From: Stentor coeruleus
Lineage: Eukaryota; Ciliophora; Heterotrichea; Heterotrichida; Stentoridae
DNA: 31,447 nucleotides
Assembly: GCA_001970955.1 (NCBI GenBank)
Contig: MPUH01000862.1
Location: 1-31,447, forward strand
Reading direction: 5' to 3'
The translations under genes and the position numbers were made by a program. The notes beneath the pieces are model-generated. The model saw only the letters and a list, made by a program, of their open reading frames with translations, made no database searches and was not told where the DNA came from. Each line of letters opens with the position of its first letter. Within the stretch, counting starts at the first letter, position 1. This document shows positions 28,538-31,447 of the stretch, one piece after another.

Positions 28538-29536
28538 ATGTCTGAAGTGTTTGCTTTAGCTGGAGAAATAAAAACTGCAACCATGCTTGCTTCTGTAATC
28601 CCTGTCCTTATGAGGGAAAAAATTCCTGAAAGGCTTATAGAATCTCCAAGGTCTGTAGCTGAGCTTGCTGAGAATACAGCCATCAACTGTGATCGGCTTC
28701 ATAGATTCTTGCAGCTCATTGAGGTTAAAGGTTTAGCAAAATATGATGCTGATACAAAGCTATGGCATTCTACTGAGAAAACTACAGCTATAGCTGGGCA
28801 ATTCGCTAACGATACCTGGTCATGGCTGTTTTCTAGATATGTTCAAGAAGGGATTCTTGATTTAGGTGAACTTTTATATTCAGAAAAAAGTGTTTATGAA
28901 CATTCAGGGAAAAAGCCTATATTTGAACACTTGAAAGAAAACCCAGATTTACTTAAAAAATTCCAGGATGCTATGAAAACGTTCACGAAGATGCATGCGG
29001 ATGCTGTTGAAAGAGGTCTTGATTTAGAAGGATGCAATAAGATTCTTGATGTTGGAGGAGGGGATGGATCTTTGTCTATTGGTTTAGCTAAAAGATATCC
29101 TGATAAAAAGTTTGGAGTTTATGAGATTCCGGAGGTCATCCATTTAACTAATGAGAATGTAGCATCTGAAGGACTAAGTCAGAATATCGAAGCCATTTCT
29201 GGAAGCATGTTTGAAAGCATTCCTCATAACTTCGACAGCATCTTAATGAAGCATATTCTTCATGATTGGCGTGATAATGATTGCAAAACAATTCTAAACA
29301 ATTGTAGAAAAGCTTTAACCCCAGGAGGTAAATTATTTATTATCGACACTGTAGTTGATAGAGGCCACCCAGCATTTTCAGTTAAAGTTTTTAAAGACAT
29401 TAATATGATGGCTCAGGTTGGATCAAAAGAAAGAACAACAGAAGAGTTTAGAAATTTGCTTGAGGAAACTGGATTCAGAATTGAAAAAGTTACCTCTGCA
29501 GGAACTGATGATATCGTTCTAGCAATAGCAATTTAG
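28538..29536 (+). CDS. SAM-dependent O-methyltransferase, copy E (intact)
   Basis: 332 residues, closest to copy A, with which it also shares about 1.1 kb upstream and a conserved downstream flank. The catalytic set is complete: ILDVGGGDGSLSIG, YEIPEV, GSMF, LMKHILHDWRD, FIIDTVVD and SKERT. Differences from copy A include SWLFSRYVQ for SWMFSRYTQ, TKMHADAVERGL for TKLHADAVERAL, and FRIEKV for FRFEKV near the C-terminus. Stop TAG. It is the intact copy nearest the telomere. Confidence 0.93.
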   Translation: MSEVFALAGEIKTATMLASVIPVLMREKIPERLIESPRSVAELAENTAINCDRLHRFLQLIEVKGLAKYDADTKLWHSTEKTTAIAGQFANDTWSWLFSRYVQEGILDLGELLYSEKSVYEHSGKKPIFEHLKENPDLLKKFQDAMKTFTKMHADAVERGLDLEGCNKILDVGGGDGSLSIGLAKRYPDKKFGVYEIPEVIHLTNENVASEGLSQNIEAISGSMFESIPHNFDSILMKHILHDWRDNDCKTILNNCRKALTPGGKLFIIDTVVDRGHPAFSVKVFKDINMMAQVGSKERTTEEFRNLLEETGFRIEKVTSAGTDDIVLAIAI

Positions 29537-29839
29537 TTAGTTAATCCAATTAGGTTATTAGATTTAGTATTTGAATTTTTGTGAAAATGAATGATTTATT
29601 ATATGAAAAATGCTATATTTATAATTTTACTTATAAGAATATTCAAATTTATGTTTATGAGTGTATTGATGCATATTAGTATAAGAGAAAAATGATATAT
29701 TTGGATTATATAAAAGGTCACCTCGATCTATTGAAGCTTTTCAAGATTTTTTGAGGGCTATAGAGAAATTCAATGCTGAAAGCACTATAAAGATTAAAGA
29801 AGAGCTTGATATTAGAAGAAAAGATTGATCCGTTAGGTT
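29537..29839. other. Downstream flank of copy E
   Basis: Conserved flank with TATATAAAAGG at 29707-29717, followed by a stop-broken relative of the small frame at 21477 (AATTCAATGCTGAAAGC near 29768). Confidence 0.5.
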
Positions 29840-30323
29840 CAAATTTTTTGATTCTCTTCCTCTAATTGTTGTAAATAAGTTGCTTGAAATTACCAATAAA
29901 TTTCTTCATAGTATTGTGATGCAAACTTGTTAGAGTAATAATTTGCATGGTCTTTATTTTTTGCAGACCAATATAAGCAACTAAAAGAACTTTACAACTT
30001 TCAGACATGTAATCTTTTAAGAAAGTACCGTTATACACACCAAAACTCTTTCGACATATCTTTTTTCCGCATCTGTAAATTGGTTTTCTGTCTTTTGGAT
30101 AGTAAATTGCCATATGACTAGTGTAGCTTTCATAATTTACACTTGTAATGACTACTTGATTTTCAACCAAATACTGAAAAACATTCTGTTTAATTCTAAG
30201 AAGATTTATGAGTTAAAAATATTTGATTCCATTTCTTTATTAATAGCCTATCTATTTTTGATATAAACTGCACTAAATGTTAGTAAAAAATGCTAATAAT
30301 GCGGATGGATGCATTACTAGCAT
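29840..30323 (-). mobile_element. Inverted, truncated ISXO2/Merlin-like transposon
   Basis: The reverse complement matches 21663-22129 over about 467 bases. Its outer end (30303-30323) shows the complete terminal repeat. The minus-strand frame 30170-29862 encodes the transposase N-terminus (YPKDRKPIYRCGKKICRKSF, VYNGTFLKD), better preserved than in the other copies. The catalytic domain is missing; the match stops at 29840. Confidence 0.75.
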
Positions 30324-30445
30324 TTAACTGTTTTATATACAAAATAACATGAAAAAATGGATTTATAGATTTTCTTATATAGTAAAATTATATTAAAAAT
30401 CATACCACATAAATCTAATAGTCGCTTCTTGGTATAAACTCATAA

Positions 30446-30595
30446 TCATATTAGCAAAGCTTTGTTATGCATTGCATCTAAGCATTTAGGGTCGATTTCT
30501 AGTGCTTGAGTGAAATTCGCTTCTTCCAAGTATTTAGCTTTTTGAATTTCCTGTTTTCCGATATTTATAAACATAAGAATTTTTTCATCGAATTT
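30446..30595 (-). pseudogene. TPR-like fragment
   Basis: A 49-codon open stretch on the minus strand containing AKYLEEANFTQALEIDPKCL and DAMHNKALLI, the pattern of a tetratricopeptide repeat (small-large residue spacing, ...A.DP....A..NKA..L). It has no start and is bounded by stops on both sides. Probably a piece of a lost TPR gene. Confidence 0.5.
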
Positions 30596-30606
30596 CTAAA
30601 AGCCTT

Positions 30607-30764
30607 GTATTGTAATTCTTAAAGATATTAATATGATGGCTCAGCTTGGATCAAAAGAAAGAACAGCAGAAGAGTTTAGAAATTTGCTTGAGGAAACTTG
30701 ATTCAGATTTGAAAAAGCTACCTCGGCAGGAACAGATGATATTGTTCAAGCAATAGCAATTTAG
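30607..30764 (+). pseudogene. O-methyltransferase 3' fragment nearest the telomere
   Basis: Corresponds to the last 51 or so codons (LKDINMMAQLGSKERTAEEF onwards) with a TGA in place of the Gly codon in LEETGF. It ends with the usual AIAI then TAG. There is no 5' part. Confidence 0.85.
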
Positions 30765-31436
30765 TTAGAAAATCAAATTTGGTTATTAGATTTAGTATTT
30801 AAATTTTTTATGAAAATGAATGATTTAGTATAAGAGAAAAAATATATCTTATAAGGAATTTGGATTTTTGAATTTCCTAAAATTTTCCCCCGATATTAGA
30901 AAAAATTGCAATGACTTAGTTAAGTTTATTAATAATTCCTTATATAAGATAAGGAGGTTAAATGTGGAATGCGAGATTTATTTATAACAATAAAAGAAAA
31001 AATTGATATTTCACTTGGAAATAAGAAGTTTTTGGATAAATTGATAGTTTTTAAGAGAAACCTTTAAGGATTTTTAGTAAAAGTCGATTATAGATTCTTG
31101 ATTGAGCATGTGTTATAAAATAATTTTTACATGTAAAAGGATAGTTTTTTAGTGGAGTGGTTTGTATTTTGCTATGATATATTTAAGATTTATGATATAA
31201 TCTTTAATAGAAGTTTATAAAATAATGATACTAATTAATCATATAATGCTCACGGATTTTAAATAAATTTTTATTTTTTAAATTAAGCTAGTTTGATTAT
31301 GAGTGACATAGATTTATTATGAGTTTTTTAATAAATATATATATATATTTCTTATAAAAGCATGAATAAACCCTTATATCCTTTAGGAATATTTTTGTTT
31401 CTTATAAAATTTAAGCTGAATAGTATAATTAAAAAA
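30765..31436. other. Subtelomeric gene-free sequence
   Basis: AT-rich. The first 70 or so bases are methyltransferase flank; the rest has no open frame or repeat I can identify except a short (TA)n run near 31338. Confidence 0.5.
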
Positions 31437-31447
31437 GGGTGTTAGGG
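31437..31447 (+). repeat. Start of a telomere, GGGTGTTAGGG
   Basis: The window ends within TGTTAGGG-type repeats, with the G-rich strand running 5' to 3' towards the end, as expected for a right-hand telomere. Only 11 bases are seen, so this may be the true end, clipped, or another interstitial copy. Confidence 0.65.

Overview
The window looks like a nuclear (probably macronuclear) chromosome end from a heterotrich ciliate, most like Stentor. The evidence is very AT-rich DNA; short intergenic gaps; genes that read through as single open frames; eukaryotic cytoskeleton and signalling genes (EB1, Arp1, 14-3-3, a calmodulin relative); and a right end that finishes in GGGTGTTAGGG, matching the 8-base telomere unit TGTTAGGG that I recall for Stentor and Blepharisma. 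More than 30 Trp codons in the intact genes are all TGG and no full-length homologue is cut by TGA. That favours the standard code (Stentor) over the Blepharisma code, in which TGA is Trp. All ten intact non-repeated genes nevertheless stop at TAA or TAG.

Positions 1-17,000 are a conserved-gene region: EB1 (+), Arp1 (-), a coiled-coil protein (-), a PB1-like/Kelch protein (-), a divergent calmodulin-like gene (+) interrupted by a 47-base insert, a 1220-residue coiled-coil protein with twelve octapeptide repeats (-), a 408-residue coiled-coil protein (+), a 100-residue protein starting MGCCVC (+), a 653-residue EF-hand protein (-) and 14-3-3 (-). Three internal copies of a telomere-like 16-mer, two of them perfect, lie between these genes, all in the same orientation as the right end.

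Positions 17,700-30,800 are a subtelomeric array of one gene family: SAM-dependent O-methyltransferases of the caffeate/acetylserotonin type, all pointing towards the telomere. It holds three intact 332-codon copies, two copies with one frameshift each, one old pseudogene and two 3'-end fragments. Relics of a Merlin/ISXO2-like DNA transposon with about 20-base terminal inverted repeats lie between the copies, and a 2.1-2.4 kb unit is duplicated. The last 670 bases before the telomere hold no gene.

Three single-N positions (5172, 5919, 21607) are each flanked by direct duplications of 40-55 bases. They look like unmerged contig overlaps, so the Kelch gene is one gene and not two. Two of these gaps show divergent continuations and may mark real sequence variants.
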